A stretch of DNA of 64,000 nt from contig NZ_JADKPV010000005.1 in NCBI RefSeq assembly GCF_015351395.1, positions 141,934 to 205,933 on the forward strand, in the 5' to 3' direction. The DNA is from Savagea serpentis (lineage in GTDB: Bacteria; Bacillota; Bacilli; Bacillales_A; Planococcaceae). Shown here one piece after another: positions 63,997 through 64,000 of the stretch; the first letter of the stretch is position 1; each line of letters opens with the position of its first letter. The notes beneath the pieces are model-generated. The model worked only from the letters and a program-made list of their open reading frames with translations, was not told where the DNA came from and did not search any database. The position numbers were made by a program, and so were the translations under genes.

Positions 63997-64000
63997 ATAC

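Overview
The window looks like a chromosomal segment of a low-to-moderate GC Firmicute of the order Bacillales. The evidence is the gene content: pdhA-pdhB, def, rpoY-rnjA, a SAM (S-box) riboswitch before metK, pckA divergent from metK, a complete men cluster, a Zur-boxed zinc-binding lipoprotein, the c-di-AMP sensor DarB, many AGGAGG ribosome sites, and TTG/GTG starts. Neighbourhoods recall both Staphylococcaceae (menA divergent from menF, metK/pckA, agr) and Bacillaceae/Planococcaceae. I cannot name the genus.

Layout. 0-5 kb: the pdhA-pdhB end of the pyruvate dehydrogenase operon (minus), then def, rpoY and rnjA (plus). 5-10 kb: a universal stress protein, an NreBC-like two-component system, a sulfide:quinone oxidoreductase with a DUF1641 partner, and an AEC transporter. 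10-15 kb: argCJBD (minus), divergent from fabI. 15-21.7 kb: an MFS exporter, 3-methyladenine glycosylase, AIM24 protein, LLM oxidoreductase, YqxD-like protein, leucyl aminopeptidase and KtrA. 21.9-26.3 kb: a polyamine operon, regulator-potABCD. 26.4-34 kb: two more drug-efflux-type MFS genes with a LysR regulator, DarB, and a glycine-betaine-type ABC operon. 34-45.4 kb: housekeeping and unknown genes, including a TRM11-like methylase, CDF exporter, membrane-anchored nuclease, gamma carbonic anhydrase, metK, pckA, ytkD, yidD and the zinc-binding protein. 45.4-53.8 kb: all seven menaquinone genes menC, E, B, H, D, F and menA.

From about 53.9 to 63.4 kb the sequence becomes visibly more AT-rich, with different codon use. 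It carries an accessory island beside a five-gene tRNA cluster (63.6-64.0 kb). The island holds a complete agrBDCA quorum-sensing operon. Its agrD is only 39 codons long and predicts a Cys-Phe-Ser-Ile-Phe thiolactone. Divergent from it, across a 620-base intergenic region rich in repeats, lies a set of genes for a secreted cationic peptide, a leaky-terminator hairpin, two FtsX-type permease halves, a MacB/LolD-type ATPase and a type I signal peptidase. Beyond these are a secreted protein gene broken by one in-frame amber codon and a lipoprotein gene. My inference is that this is a cell-density-controlled secreted-peptide (possibly bacteriocin) and self-protection locus. It is the most interesting part of the window.

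Other points worth attention: an alpha/beta hydrolase whose nucleophile serine is glycine; an NreB-like kinase with three of the four cluster cysteines; a hairpin between the Shine-Dalgarno and start codon of the betaine permease; and candidate operators for FapR, ArgR, Zur and the polyamine regulator.
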